Assembly: GCF_013705725.1 (NCBI RefSeq)
Contig: NZ_CP055482.1
Span: forward strand, 186,001-250,000
DNA length: 64,000 nt
Direction: 5' to 3'
Source: Klebsiella sp. RHBSTW-00484
Lineage (GTDB): Bacteria; Pseudomonadota; Gammaproteobacteria; Enterobacterales; Enterobacteriaceae
Shown here: piece after piece, positions 1 to 8,548 of the stretch
Layout: every line of letters starts with the position of its first letter
Position numbering within the stretch: the stretch's first letter is position 1
Notes under the pieces: generated by a model
The model's input: only the letters and a program-made list of their open reading frames with translations
What the model was told of the DNA's origin: nothing
The model's database searches: none
Translations under genes and position numbers: made by a program

Positions 1-141
1 CAATACCAGGTCACCTCCGGCGCCATAGTCAATACAAAATGTTTCGCATTCAACATGCCAACTCTGGTAGCCGCATCCGACCGGGCAAAGGTCGATATTG
101 AGTTAATCATTAACACACTTAAAGATGTAGGGAATCTATAA
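1..141 (+). CDS. C-terminal end of a probable transfer protein (partial)
   Basis: An open frame enters from the window edge in phase and stops with TAA, whose last base is the A of the next gene's ATG (TAATG). About 46 residues are visible. They show no recognisable motif. The one-base overlap indicates translational coupling to the coupling ATPase. By analogy with IncH transfer regions it could be the end of a relaxase or another DNA-processing gene, but nothing visible proves this. Confidence 0.6.
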   Translation, partial: QYQVTSGAIVNTKCFAFNMPTLVAASDRAKVDIELIINTLKDVGNL

Positions 142-2225
142 TGGCAAAATCAAAAAGGACCAACCTGCACGCCCAGGAAAACTTTTACAGGCCGATATTG
201 GAGTACAGAAGTGCCTCAGTACTTTTAATTTGCGCCATAATAATGCTGTTTATGGGGTTTCGATCAGATGGGTTGAATATTGCCCCCATCATTTTGTATA
301 CCGCTGCCTTCATGCTTTTGGTTTGTTTGTACCGCTGTAAAACGGCATACCCTTATTTGATGGCGCACTGGCGCGTGTTTCAGCGCCAGATTATGTTTAT
401 TAGCCTTAAATCGCTCAGGTCGATCAACAAAAGTAACTTTTTCTCTAACGAGCGAAAGTACCGCCAGCTGGTACAAGAGTATAAAAAATCCAACCGTCAG
501 GTACCGGACAGAAAAACCTACTTCTGTAACGGCTTTGAATGGGGTCCCGAGCATGCAGATCGCGCGTATCAAATTGCCAATCTCTCAAGCGATAAAAGAG
601 AGATAGCCCTGCCATTTGCCCTAAACCCCATAGCGCGGCATTTTGAGGCGATGGCCAGATCCATGGGTGGCAGTAACGCCATTTTTGCTGTTGATAAACG
701 GGCGCCAATTTTTGTTACCGAAGATAACTGGTTCGGCCATACCCTCATTACCGGAAACGTCGGTACCGGTAAAACAGTCCTTCAGCGGTTATTGAGCATC
801 AGTATGCTGCATTTAGGCCACGTCATTGTGGTTATTGATCCAAAGAACGACGCAGATTGGCGGCAGTCACTTATGGATGAAGCGGCGGAACTTGGGTTGC
901 CATTTTATAAGTTTCACCCTGCCCAGCCTTCTTCTTCAGTGTGTATTGATGTCTGCAACGCTTATACCAATGTTTCGGACCTCACCTCACGCCTTCTTAG
1001 TCTGGTTTCGGTTCCCGGGGAAGTTAACCCATTCGTACAATATGCCGAGGCTCTCGTTTCAACTGTGATCACCGGTCTGTCTTACACGGATAAAAAACCG
1101 TCGATATATCTCATTCATAAAAACATGAAAAGCCACATGGCAATCCTGAACCTCACCGTAAAAGTTCTGGAATGCTGTTATGCACGGCTCTACGGGCCCG
1201 ATGTATGGATGGAAAAGGTGAAATATTCTTCGAATGATACTCTACAAGTCCGCTTTAAGCGCCTTGTTGAATGGTTTTCTGCCCACTTCTTGAATTATGA
1301 AGGTGCCGAGCCCATTGATTGGATTGATACCGTCGGCCGGTTAGTAGATTATTCTTTGTCTGATCCTGAGCACATGTCAAAAATGACAGCGGGTATTATG
1401 CCGCTGTTCAGTCGTCTGACCGAACAACCACTGAATGAATTGCTTTCGCCGTCACCTAATTCACTCACTTCGCGTGAAATAGTCACTTCAGATGGAATAT
1501 TCAGTACCGGAGGTGTTCTCTATATCTCGCTCGATGGTCTTTCCAACCCGGAATCCGCCCGGGCTATTTCGCAGTTGATAATGTCAGACCTGACGTCCTG
1601 CGCGGGTAGTCGCTATAACTCTGATGATGGTGATATGTCCTCACATTCAAGGATCAGTATTTTCGTCGACGAAGCACACTCCGCAATCAACAATTCAATG
1701 ATAAACTTACTCGCTCAGGGTCGTGCCGCACAAATTGCATTGTTTATTTGCACGCAAACCATTTCCGATTTTATTGCAGCAGCAAACGTTGAGACTGCAA
1801 ATCGTATTACGGGTCTGTGTAACAATTACATTAGCCTGCGGGTAAACGACACCCCAACGCAAACGCTGGTTGTAGAAAACTTTGGTAAAAGTCCAATTAG
1901 TACAAATATGGTCACGTATACGACAGGATCAGAAACCACTTTGCCGCATAATAACTTCTCTGGTTCGATATCAGAAAGAAAGCAAACAACGCTGGAAGAA
2001 AGTATTCCGAAAGAGCTTTTAGGCCAGGTTCCAAAATTTCATATTGTGGCCAGACTTCAGGATGGTCGTAAAGTCGTCGGGCAGATCCCGATTGCCGTAA
2101 GTGAAAACTCGATGAGACCCAATACAACATTATTGGAGATGTTCCTGAAACCAGCCGGAAAAGTAACTTTGCGTCAGAATGTGGGTTTAGACTATTTAAA
2201 TAAACATCTAAGGAAATTGCATTGA
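141..2225 (+). CDS. traG: Type IV secretion coupling ATPase (TraG/VirD4/TraD-like)
   Basis: A 694-residue inner-membrane coupling protein that would connect the relaxosome to the type IV secretion channel and drive DNA transfer. Two membrane segments lie at about residues 26-40 and 48-63. The Walker A motif GNVGTGKT is at about 205-212, and a Walker B-type stretch (IFVDEAH) is near 506-512. Length, two-helix N-terminus and motif spacing fit T4CPs, and resemble the IncH plasmid TraG from memory. The gene is coupled at both ends (TAATG upstream, TGATG downstream). Two AAAGTAACTTT palindromes lie inside it, at 430-440 and 2160-2170. The T4CP call is firm; the traG symbol rests on family resemblance. 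Confidence 0.85.
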   Translation: MAKSKRTNLHAQENFYRPILEYRSASVLLICAIIMLFMGFRSDGLNIAPIILYTAAFMLLVCLYRCKTAYPYLMAHWRVFQRQIMFISLKSLRSINKSNFFSNERKYRQLVQEYKKSNRQVPDRKTYFCNGFEWGPEHADRAYQIANLSSDKREIALPFALNPIARHFEAMARSMGGSNAIFAVDKRAPIFVTEDNWFGHTLITGNVGTGKTVLQRLLSISMLHLGHVIVVIDPKNDADWRQSLMDEAAELGLPFYKFHPAQPSSSVCIDVCNAYTNVSDLTSRLLSLVSVPGEVNPFVQYAEALVSTVITGLSYTDKKPSIYLIHKNMKSHMAILNLTVKVLECCYARLYGPDVWMEKVKYSSNDTLQVRFKRLVEWFSAHFLNYEGAEPIDWIDTVGRLVDYSLSDPEHMSKMTAGIMPLFSRLTEQPLNELLSPSPNSLTSREIVTSDGIFSTGGVLYISLDGLSNPESARAISQLIMSDLTSCAGSRYNSDDGDMSSHSRISIFVDEAHSAINNSMINLLAQGRAAQIALFICTQTISDFIAAANVETANRITGLCNNYISLRVNDTPTQTLVVENFGKSPISTNMVTYTTGSETTLPHNNFSGSISERKQTTLEESIPKELLGQVPKFHIVARLQDGRKVVGQIPIAVSENSMRPNTTLLEMFLKPAGKVTLRQNVGLDYLNKHLRKLH
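429..441. repeat. AAAAGTWACTTTT palindrome, intragenic site 1
   Basis: An exact 13-bp copy of the dispersed palindrome, lying early in the coupling ATPase coding sequence. Coding constraint does not require this 13-mer, since synonymous codons were available. See the cluster entry at 11359-11606 for the family. Confidence 0.8.
2159..2171. repeat. AAAAGTWACTTTT palindrome, intragenic site 2
   Basis: The 11-bp core AAAGTAACTTT is exact and the outer right base is G instead of T. It lies about 60 bp before the end of the coupling ATPase gene and about 55 bp before the next start codon. Confidence 0.75.
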
Positions 2226-3328
2226 TGGACGAGCAAATTACTCTGACACAAAATCAAATTTTCAGTTCATCTCTGAAAGTCAGTAAAAGCCGTTCGCTTG
2301 TTAAACGGCGTATGCAGTCATTAGGCCTGAAGTTTGCCGATTCGCAGGATGTTCGTGACCGTCTGGCAGGGATTGAAAAAGGTGCTTTGAAATCTGTGGG
2401 GCAATTTTGCCATGACAACGATGCTGAGTCTTTATCAGCGCTGGCTATTATCCTTTCCGAGCTTTTTCTGCTCCAAGGGGAACTGTCCACCAGCAATGAA
2501 TACGGTGACCATGAAACAAGTTACTGGTCCGTAGCTCAGGGACCTTGTGATGAATGGGTTCAGTCTCTTCTTACGAGCGAAGACGGACAGCGAAAATTTA
2601 TTGGTTTTCGCATTACATTCGACAATTCTGAAGAGCGCCGCCGCCTTGTTGATAAAAATTCAAAAATGCTGGGGAGTTATTTACTTCCCTATTTTGTCAA
2701 TTTTACGAGTGCTGCATCGGCGTTTATTACGCTGCCTGACAGCGTCACGTTTAAACAAGTACAACGCAATAAGCCACTCATTCACCCTGAAACCACATTA
2801 AGTCACATTCTTACCATAGAAGACTCGGCGTTTCTCTCTCGTATCAAATTTAAACTAATCTCGGCGATTGACCGCCTGCCCGACCCGACCGGGCTGTATG
2901 CCAATATGTTCAACCACATTATGGACCGGGCACTATTAACACACCTCGACCGGGAGCAAATTGATAGCCCTTGTGTGTGCAAAAAGGTCATCTCAACCTA
3001 CGCAGACACCATGCTAACGCTCCCGGTATTTAATACAGGGATCACCGGGAGATACCGACACTGGACGCCCTGGGGGATTAATTTTGTTGAGTTTAGCCGT
3101 CAGGCTGCAAAGGAAAAAGCCTGTGTCTATGTTCCTGAACCCGGTCAAATTCATTGGAAAAGTCCGGAGCATAAGGAACTGGCTGAGTTCAGCCTGATCA
3201 ACCACATAATCCCGCAGCAATACCACTGGTTGCTGGGTGTGCCAACAATCTGGCGAAGCCACTACCGTGACCATGGCGACCGATTAGACTTATTCAGGGA
3301 GTGGAGGGACGCAAATGGCTGCGGATAA
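2225..3328 (+). CDS. Conserved-looking transfer-operon protein of unknown function
   Basis: A 367-residue protein with no signal peptide, membrane segment or family motif that I recognise. ATG 2225 is preferred to the TTG one codon earlier because AAGGAA lies about 9 bases upstream. Its ATG shares the A of the preceding TGA. It sits between a coupling ATPase and a DUF4400 protein, and its 3' end overlaps the latter by 14 bases. A role in transfer is therefore likely from position alone. Confidence 0.8.
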   Translation: MDEQITLTQNQIFSSSLKVSKSRSLVKRRMQSLGLKFADSQDVRDRLAGIEKGALKSVGQFCHDNDAESLSALAIILSELFLLQGELSTSNEYGDHETSYWSVAQGPCDEWVQSLLTSEDGQRKFIGFRITFDNSEERRRLVDKNSKMLGSYLLPYFVNFTSAASAFITLPDSVTFKQVQRNKPLIHPETTLSHILTIEDSAFLSRIKFKLISAIDRLPDPTGLYANMFNHIMDRALLTHLDREQIDSPCVCKKVISTYADTMLTLPVFNTGITGRYRHWTPWGINFVEFSRQAAKEKACVYVPEPGQIHWKSPEHKELAEFSLINHIIPQQYHWLLGVPTIWRSHYRDHGDRLDLFREWRDANGCG

Positions 3329-3977
3329 TTCTGCACGGGCAGTATTCATCAGAGGACTGCTTTTTTTAGGGATGATGCTTTATCTTATTTATAGTCTGGG
3401 CTTCCAGAATACTGACGATCTAAAGCAACAAATCACTCAGGAGGTGAACGCCAGTCGTAGCCTCATTTCTAATGACCGGTGGTTGTCGGTTATTGCAAAT
3501 AGTGAAGCTACTTTGTCGACTCTGATTAATGACTATAAGCTGATCGAATATCTGAATACGATACTGATCCCGGAAACGACGAAACCTGCGCGTGGGCTGA
3601 ATTACGTTGCAGAGAAGATGTCATCGGTAAACTACACTGTGGCAAAGAATCTCCCCTTGCTCATTTATCAGTCCATTTTCCGCTGGAATCTGATACTCGG
3701 CTGGCTGATTGTGTTTTCACCTTACTTAATTGCTATGCTCGCTGACGGCATGTATCAATGGAAATTAAAACGTTACGTTTTCGGTAATGTAACCGTTCAG
3801 TTTTACAGGATCTGGTTCAGAGCCTTCTGGATAATTGGTGCATTAACCTTTGTTTACCTCTCAATGCCTAATATGTCTCTTTTTAACAATATCGCTCAAC
3901 TGTTCCCCCCTGTCGCATTGCTGATATTGGGAATTGCACTCAACCGCTTGTGGTCTAACTTTCAAAAACTTATGTAA
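3315..3977 (+). CDS. DUF4400 (TraJ-like) inner-membrane transfer protein
   Basis: A 220-residue membrane protein with hydrophobic segments near residues 11-26, 122-143, 168-185 and 195-210, separated by a periplasmic-looking loop after the first helix. The pattern matches DUF4400 proteins found beside TraD/TraG ATPases in IncH plasmids and SXT-type elements. In IncH plasmids the membrane partner of the coupling protein is called TraJ. A GGAGGG Shine-Dalgarno sequence precedes ATG 3315, which lies inside the upstream gene. The likely role is a membrane partner or stabiliser of the coupling ATPase. I left the symbol empty because traJ names unrelated genes in other plasmids. Confidence 0.7.
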   Translation: MAADNSARAVFIRGLLFLGMMLYLIYSLGFQNTDDLKQQITQEVNASRSLISNDRWLSVIANSEATLSTLINDYKLIEYLNTILIPETTKPARGLNYVAEKMSSVNYTVAKNLPLLIYQSIFRWNLILGWLIVFSPYLIAMLADGMYQWKLKRYVFGNVTVQFYRIWFRAFWIIGALTFVYLSMPNMSLFNNIAQLFPPVALLILGIALNRLWSNFQKLM

Positions 3978-3989
3978 TAAGGTGGTCAG

Positions 3990-5171
3990 ATGTTTAACCG
4001 TAAAAATAAGAAGTCACCTGCCAATATCAAAGAATCGCTTGATGAGAACGCTGACCGTTTTTATAAGATGTTCCGAATCCATACCACCTCAAAAGTGGTT
4101 ATTTCCCTTCTGGCATTAGCAGCAGCAGGGGTTTCGGCCTTTAATATTTACGATAAGTATCAGGAATCAGAAGGACGAATGGATCATATTGCCGTCGTGC
4201 GCATATCGGGAGAAATGGGCACCGGGTCAGAGGCCGGTGACGGTTCTGTGATAGCCGCAGCACTGGCAAAAGCGTACAACAACCCGCATGCCAAAGCTGT
4301 CATTATCGAGGCGGAGTCAGGTGGTGGCGGACCTTCAGACGCGATTATTATTTATCGCCAGATTAATGCACTTCGAAGCCACCAGCAGAAGATTGAACGT
4401 ATTTCACATGCGGAATCCGCAAGCAAGACCCGTAATACGGGTGATACCAGTGCTTCACGCTCGCAGGACGATATCAATGCCGAACAATCGAAACGCAATA
4501 CCCTGGAGGTCCTCTCCGCCGGGAGTGGCCGTTTCATTGCCGATATGGAAACCAGCTATAAGCCTATTATCGTTAGCGTCAAAGGCATTTGTGCTTCAGC
4601 GTGCTACTACGCCGTGTCCCCTGCTGACGCCATTTATGCAGATAGCAGCGCTCTGACCGGCTCGATCGGCATACGAATGGATCACTGGAACCTGTCCCGC
4701 GTCATGGATACGGTCGGTGTTAAAAATGAGCCGCTCACAGCAGGGGAATTTAAAGCTGCACTCGACCCTTATCATCCGCTTTCCGAGGCCACCCGGGATT
4801 TTATGCAGAAGCAAATCCTGGATTCCATGCATGAAAAATTTATTTCGGACGTTGAGCAAGGCCGGGGTAACAAACTAATTAGCCGCCCGGAGGCAAATGC
4901 TGTCGCTCTGTATTCCGGCCGGGTATGGACAACGCAGCAAGCAATCCAGTACGGTCTCATCGACGGTGACCTGACACCAGTCGAGGTCCGTTCGCGTCTG
5001 TCTCAAATGTATTCGACCACTACATTCAAAACGTACAACGAGCCGCAACGATCGCTTCGCTCCGCGCTCGGTATGTTAATGAGCCTGTCAACCAACATCG
5101 AAACGCTGGCGGGCACAACCTCCCGGTTACTTGATTCTGTTCAGGCCACCAGCTATCCGACGGTGAAATAA
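3990..5171 (+). CDS. SppA-like serine peptidase (family S49), membrane anchored
   Basis: A 393-residue protein with an N-terminal transmembrane anchor near residues 36-53, followed by a periplasmic-side peptidase domain. The candidate nucleophile is Ser203 in GICASAC, and the candidate general base is Lys255 in AGEFK, as in the Ser-Lys dyad of signal-peptide peptidase SppA. A Ser/Gln/Arg-rich insertion (about 130-185) separates the first strand region from the nucleophile. AAGGTGG lies before ATG 3990, 12 bases after the previous gene, so it is in the transfer operon. S49 peptidases occur in several large-plasmid transfer regions; a substrate is not known. Confidence 0.8.
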   Translation: MFNRKNKKSPANIKESLDENADRFYKMFRIHTTSKVVISLLALAAAGVSAFNIYDKYQESEGRMDHIAVVRISGEMGTGSEAGDGSVIAAALAKAYNNPHAKAVIIEAESGGGGPSDAIIIYRQINALRSHQQKIERISHAESASKTRNTGDTSASRSQDDINAEQSKRNTLEVLSAGSGRFIADMETSYKPIIVSVKGICASACYYAVSPADAIYADSSALTGSIGIRMDHWNLSRVMDTVGVKNEPLTAGEFKAALDPYHPLSEATRDFMQKQILDSMHEKFISDVEQGRGNKLISRPEANAVALYSGRVWTTQQAIQYGLIDGDLTPVEVRSRLSQMYSTTTFKTYNEPQRSLRSALGMLMSLSTNIETLAGTTSRLLDSVQATSYPTVK

Positions 5172-5172
5172 G

Positions 5173-5901
5173 ATGGACGTGATCCTGATGGCGTGGCGGG
5201 TGATAGCAATAAGTATTATTGCCCTGGTACTCATTGTGCTTTATTGCTTGATGGGATTCGTATCGTCAGCCATTGCTGAACGCAGGACGGCCAAGCAAAT
5301 TGAAGCGTACCTTCCTGATGATGCAGAAGGCCTTCTGAGCGATTTAACTCTGCCGGTTAGTGCCACTGGCACCACGCAGATTGATCACGTCCTTATCGCC
5401 TCTCATGGGCTCTACGTCATCGAGCAGAAGAACTATGCTGGAAAGCTCTATGGGAAGCTGGATGAAAGCCACTGGCGAAAATGGAAATCGTCAGGGACAC
5501 TAAAGTTACAAAACCCGTTCAGGCAAAACTACGGTCACATCAAGGCCATTCAGTCTACATTACGCGCCAGCGAACTGGAGTGTATCAATGTTGTCATCAT
5601 TAACGGGCCCTGCAAGTTTGAAGGTGAGAAGCCAGACTGGCTTTGCATGGGTATGGGTGATTTTGTTCGGAAAGTCACTGAGCGGCGCCAGTTAACTGTA
5701 TTCAAGCCTGAGGCAGTAAGTTATATCCGTGGGGAGCTGAAGTTAAAGAGAAAGCCTCCTGGCCTTTATACTGATCTGGACCATATCCACAACGTTACCA
5801 CCAGATACAAAACAACTATGCGATTGGAGCAGCGTATTACCTATAACCTTTTGCGCTTTCTTCGGAATCTACCGGGTAAAATATTCGGTTCGACAAAGTA
5901 A
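5173..5901 (+). CDS. Membrane-anchored NERD-domain protein
   Basis: A 242-residue protein with one N-terminal membrane helix (about residues 5-28), then a NERD (nuclease-related) domain at about 35-150. Visible NERD hallmarks are TTQIDHVLI, GLYVIEQKNY and an acidic/basic pattern resembling restriction-like nucleases. The start lies one base after the peptidase stop, so it closes the transfer operon, and a strong terminator follows at once. Whether it cuts DNA or is an inactive scaffold cannot be told from sequence; the Glu-x-Lys of EQKN is kept, which favours activity. Confidence 0.8.
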   Translation: MDVILMAWRVIAISIIALVLIVLYCLMGFVSSAIAERRTAKQIEAYLPDDAEGLLSDLTLPVSATGTTQIDHVLIASHGLYVIEQKNYAGKLYGKLDESHWRKWKSSGTLKLQNPFRQNYGHIKAIQSTLRASELECINVVIINGPCKFEGEKPDWLCMGMGDFVRKVTERRQLTVFKPEAVSYIRGELKLKRKPPGLYTDLDHIHNVTTRYKTTMRLEQRITYNLLRFLRNLPGKIFGSTK

Positions 5902-5906
5902 AAAAA

Positions 5907-5935
5907 AGCCCTGCTAATTTATGCGGGGCTTTTTT
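5907..5935. terminator. Bidirectional rho-independent terminator
   Basis: A stem AGCCCTGC / GCGGGGCT with an 8-base loop is flanked by an A-run on the left and a T-run on the right. It can stop both the rightward transfer operon (stop codon 5899-5901) and the convergent leftward gene whose stop codon begins at 5934. Confidence 0.85.
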
Positions 5936-6293
5936 ATGGATTCAACACCGGAATATTTTGCCATGCTTCCTGCATAATTTGCATGACCTCCCCAATGGGT
6001 AGCGACGGCCATAAGACTGTGTCAGTCATGATTACGCCAACCGGCTCACATTCAATGGGAACCAGAATTAAAATCACACGAGTCCCTTTAACCTGATACG
6101 CAAGATTAACTACCGCCTGTCTGTAGGTTGCCAGAACACCAGAACCGTACTCCGCTGGTTTGCTGGCCCAGTTCCGTACCAGAGCATAAGCCTGCGGCAT
6201 ATAACGATTATCCAGAACGCCCTGTGGCCGACGAAAAGGCACAATATCATCGGAGCGGTAGATAGTAGTGGTGGTTACGTTGGCCGTTGTCAT
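5934..6293 (-). CDS. Small protein of unknown function
   Basis: A 119-residue soluble protein. The start at 6293 is chosen for a GGGAGGAG Shine-Dalgarno sequence 7 bases upstream; a longer frame to 6344 has no such site. A possible promoter (TTGAAC, 16-17 bp, TAATAG) lies at about 6306-6335. No family is recognised. It is the first of a series of leftward small genes. Confidence 0.65.
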   Translation of the reverse strand: MTTANVTTTTIYRSDDIVPFRRPQGVLDNRYMPQAYALVRNWASKPAEYGSGVLATYRQAVVNLAYQVKGTRVILILVPIECEPVGVIMTDTVLWPSLPIGEVMQIMQEAWQNIPVLNP

Positions 6294-6380
6294 TATTAAA
6301 CTCCTCCCGTCCAACCCTATTAAATCTGAATGAATAGGGTTCAACTAACAGTTCCTAGCCGTGAAAACTGGCTAGTGTAG

Positions 6381-6695
6381 CTAGAATTTTTGTTCCATTT
6401 GTTGAGCTTCAAAATCTCTCGTTGCCTTCAATAATGAAGCGCCACTGTAGTACTCCGGTTCAGTAATATCATCCTCTTTATTCAACCATTGCGAGGCTGA
6501 TTCATTGCCTGTCTTAACTGTACTCACATCGCTGCCTTGGTATTTGGGCAACATTACGGCATCCACTTCTTGATAAACGCCATTGCGTTTCACCAGGATT
6601 TTAACCGCTTTCGCTTTGCTGCGTTTTTCGCGCACTTTATTAACCAGATACAGCACGACAATCCAGCCTACCAGTACGTAAAGAAAAGTATTCAT
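6381..6695 (-). CDS. Small single-helix membrane protein of unknown function
   Basis: A 104-residue protein with an N-terminal membrane helix (about residues 3-20), followed by a basic stretch (KVREKRSKAK) that predicts a cytoplasmic C-terminal domain. AGGAGGG precedes ATG 6695. Transcription should start from a GGTTATTAG-type promoter at 6719-6751. No family is recognised. Confidence 0.7.
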   Translation of the reverse strand: MNTFLYVLVGWIVVLYLVNKVREKRSKAKAVKILVKRNGVYQEVDAVMLPKYQGSDVSTVKTGNESASQWLNKEDDITEPEYYSGASLLKATRDFEAQQMEQKF

Positions 6696-6718
6696 AATGC
6701 CCTCCTTTGTATGTGTCC

Positions 6719-6751
6719 ATTATACCAGGTTCCGTCCCAGCCCAAATAGGT
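6719..6751 (-). promoter_or_regulatory. GGTTATTAG-class promoter (variant box)
   Basis: Reading leftward: box ACCTATTTGG, then exactly 17 bp ending in ACCTGG, then TATAAT. It is the most diverged box of the class but keeps the spacing and the CCTGGTATAAT end shared with the copies at 47084 and 47576. Confidence 0.65.
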
Positions 6752-6792
6752 TCGGTGCATGAAAAATAGACTTTCCCGCTTGAATCTGCAAA

Positions 6793-7008
6793 TCACCTCC
6801 GGCGTGCCTTTGCTGCCCCGAGAGATATTTTCTTTCCGGATGCGTCTGACAGATTCAGAAAAGGTACTTTTCTGCACGACGGATTTAATTTAGATTCTCT
6901 GACTTCACGCCCCACCAGCCAGAGCCCACGGCCGCAACCTTTACGAAAAAAACCGTCAAAATTACCAATGTCGATAGCTCCCCACCAGCGGACGCCTGCG
7001 AACAGCAT
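6793..7008 (-). CDS. Possible small protein coupled to the upstream gene
   Basis: A 71-residue frame whose ATG overlaps the TGA of the preceding gene (TGATG), which is the main reason to call it. It has a W-rich, Gly/Phe-rich N-terminal half and a basic tail. No homology is recognised. It contains a near-match to the dispersed palindrome (AAAAGGTACTTTT, 6859-6871). It could be non-coding. Confidence 0.4.
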   Translation of the reverse strand: MLFAGVRWWGAIDIGNFDGFFRKGCGRGLWLVGREVRESKLNPSCRKVPFLNLSDASGKKISLGAAKARRR

Positions 7009-7283
7009 CAATCACCACCACCCCCACATCCGCCACCAGCGTCACCACCACCCCCACATCCACCATCACCGCCTGAGGTATCGGGGGTAAAGAAGGAACC
7101 ATTTCCGTCGGCAATCCCCCCTCTCTTACTATCCTGCGTATACCGACGCCCTTCGGTCTGGGAATGGCAAAGTGCCTTTTTATTACGGGCTCTCAAAAAT
7201 AGACAGCAGAAAAGACATACAACCACATAGAGGGTTAAAACAATATGGAGAATCATAAGCACCAGTGAAATCCTGTGAGTCAT
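7008..7283 (-). CDS. Small membrane protein with a Gly/Asp/Cys-rich tail
   Basis: A 91-residue protein with a long hydrophobic segment (about residues 6-30, Cys-rich at its end: VCLFCCLFL), a basic middle, and a low-complexity C-terminus of Gly, Asp and two Cys (pattern GGCGGGGD twice). Such tails occur on several unrelated small bacterial membrane proteins, and their role is unknown. The Shine-Dalgarno sequence before ATG 7283 is weak. The following frame overlaps its stop codon. Confidence 0.55.
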   Translation of the reverse strand: MTHRISLVLMILHIVLTLYVVVCLFCCLFLRARNKKALCHSQTEGRRYTQDSKRGGIADGNGSFFTPDTSGGDGGCGGGGDAGGGCGGGGD

Positions 7284-7602
7284 CGTTAATTGTCTGAGTA
7301 TTTATATCAAAGTCCCTCGCGCTTAATTTTTGCTAGCACGTCCCTTTTCTCTCGATCGCGAATTAAGATGGCTCAGTTCAGTTACAGACGACACACCGCA
7401 GGCATCCGCCAGGCATATCTACACGCAGGTCGGGAGGTCACGACGATTTCTTTCCGGATGCAAGATACCTTTTCAGTTCCCCGGCGCCATCTCGGCACCG
7501 GGCGAAACCATCTGCATGCGGGTCAGACTTATACCACCAGCTGTGGGCCCCGGGCAGACCCAGACTCCCTTCCCCGTTTGCCAGCACTGACAGCTGAGTC
7601 CA
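7284..7602. other. Gene-free stretch
   Basis: No convincing gene. Rightward frames here have no Shine-Dalgarno sequence and a composition unlike the neighbours. A short segment (TTTCTTTCCGGATGC) occurs here at about 7448 and again at 6831, which may be a small diverged duplication. Confidence 0.4.
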
Positions 7603-7630
7603 TAAAAAGAAACCCGGAGTTACCGGGTTC
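7603..7630 (-). terminator. Rho-independent terminator for the 7640-7876 gene's upstream operon
   Basis: On the minus strand AACCCGG, a 5-base loop and CCGGGTT are followed by CTTTTT. It lies directly after the stop codon of the 7640-7876 gene. Confidence 0.8.
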
Positions 7631-7639
7631 TTGTGCTGA

Positions 7640-7876
7640 TCAGCTGGCCTTCAGTCCGTGGCTTTGCAGGTGGCTATTGAGCGCATCATAGGCATCGGGT
7701 TCATAATTCCAGTTACGCCAGATCAGCTGGCGATCGTGGTCGCGATGATTACGGATGGCAATCTGGAAATGGCCTGCTGGCTGGAGGTTTTCGATAAAGA
7801 CGTTCTGGTAACCGGCGGCAACGGCGCGGGCTTGAGCCAGTGATAACGGTGATTCGTTGCTGAAAAATCCGCTCAT
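7640..7876 (-). CDS. Small protein of unknown function
   Basis: A 78-residue protein. The start at 7876 is preferred because AAGGAA lies 7 bases upstream; two in-frame ATGs further out lack one. A GC-rich hairpin (GCCAGGC / GCCTGGC) stands just before the ribosome-binding region, as in several other genes here. No family is recognised. It lies 45 bases after the 181-residue gene, probably in its operon. Confidence 0.65.
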   Translation of the reverse strand: MSGFFSNESPLSLAQARAVAAGYQNVFIENLQPAGHFQIAIRNHRDHDRQLIWRNWNYEPDAYDALNSHLQSHGLKAS

Positions 7877-7921
7877 GGGCATTTCCTTCATAATGGCCAG
7901 GCCTGAGCCTGGCACTGGGTG

Positions 7922-8467
7922 TCAGGCCACAAGGCGTTTCGCGAGTTTAACGAAGTGATCTTGGTTGTTGTAGAGCGGCATCTGATAGGCCCGGTCTGAA
8001 ATAAACATCCGGATCTGGTCAAATGTCATGCCGCAGTTAAAGCCGGTTTCGCTGACATTAGCCCGGGGAAAATCGGCGCAAAATTCGTTTAACACCTTCT
8101 CATGGACAATGCCGATATTAAGGAGTCCGGCAGGTCCGTTATCACGGAAAGACACCACCCGGAATGCACCGTACCAGCCCGACTGGCAGAAGAAGGTAAA
8201 CGCCTGGTTCGCAAGTCCGTTAAACAGCTCGTAACGCAGGCTGGCACTTAGCGATTGACTGTCCAAGCAGTACACACGGTTGATGAAGACGCCTGGGTCG
8301 ATATTTGCAGGGGTCTGCCCGTAAGCAATACACGGCATAGGCATTTCCGCAGTGTCTTTGTTATCACCAATTACTTTATATTGGGTGGCGATGATATCCG
8401 CCAGCATTGATCCACCAAGTGTGTTAATTGCTGCGATGTCGTTAATCTGAATATTAAGATTTTTCAT
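7922..8467 (-). CDS. Protein of unknown function in the GGTTATTAG regulon
   Basis: A 181-residue protein without membrane segments. GAGGTG lies before ATG 8467. It is expressed from the class promoter at 8491-8524. No family motif is recognised. The likely two-gene operon continues to 7640 and ends at the terminator there. Confidence 0.7.
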   Translation of the reverse strand: MKNLNIQINDIAAINTLGGSMLADIIATQYKVIGDNKDTAEMPMPCIAYGQTPANIDPGVFINRVYCLDSQSLSASLRYELFNGLANQAFTFFCQSGWYGAFRVVSFRDNGPAGLLNIGIVHEKVLNEFCADFPRANVSETGFNCGMTFDQIRMFISDRAYQMPLYNNQDHFVKLAKRLVA

Positions 8468-8490
8468 ATTTCACCTCGTCGTTTTTTATT

Positions 8491-8524
8491 ATTATTCCAC
8501 AACCGGTTTCGTGGCTAATAACCT
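8491..8524 (-). promoter_or_regulatory. GGTTATTAG-class promoter
   Basis: Leftward reading: AAATATTTCACTTC, then AGGTTATTAGC, 17 bp, then AATAAT. It is one of the best matches to the class in both the A/T block and the box. Confidence 0.8.
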
Positions 8525-8548
8525 GAAGTGAAATATTTAATAAATAAT

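Noticed and set aside
6859..6871. AAAAGGTACTTTT as a further copy of the dispersed palindrome
   Set aside because: One core mismatch; left out of the exact count. The same applies to AAAAGTAGCTTTC at 25157-25169 and AAAAGTTACTGCG near 27223.
7290..7691. Rightward 133-codon frame
   Set aside because: No Shine-Dalgarno sequence, runs through a terminator and into the antisense of a better-supported gene.
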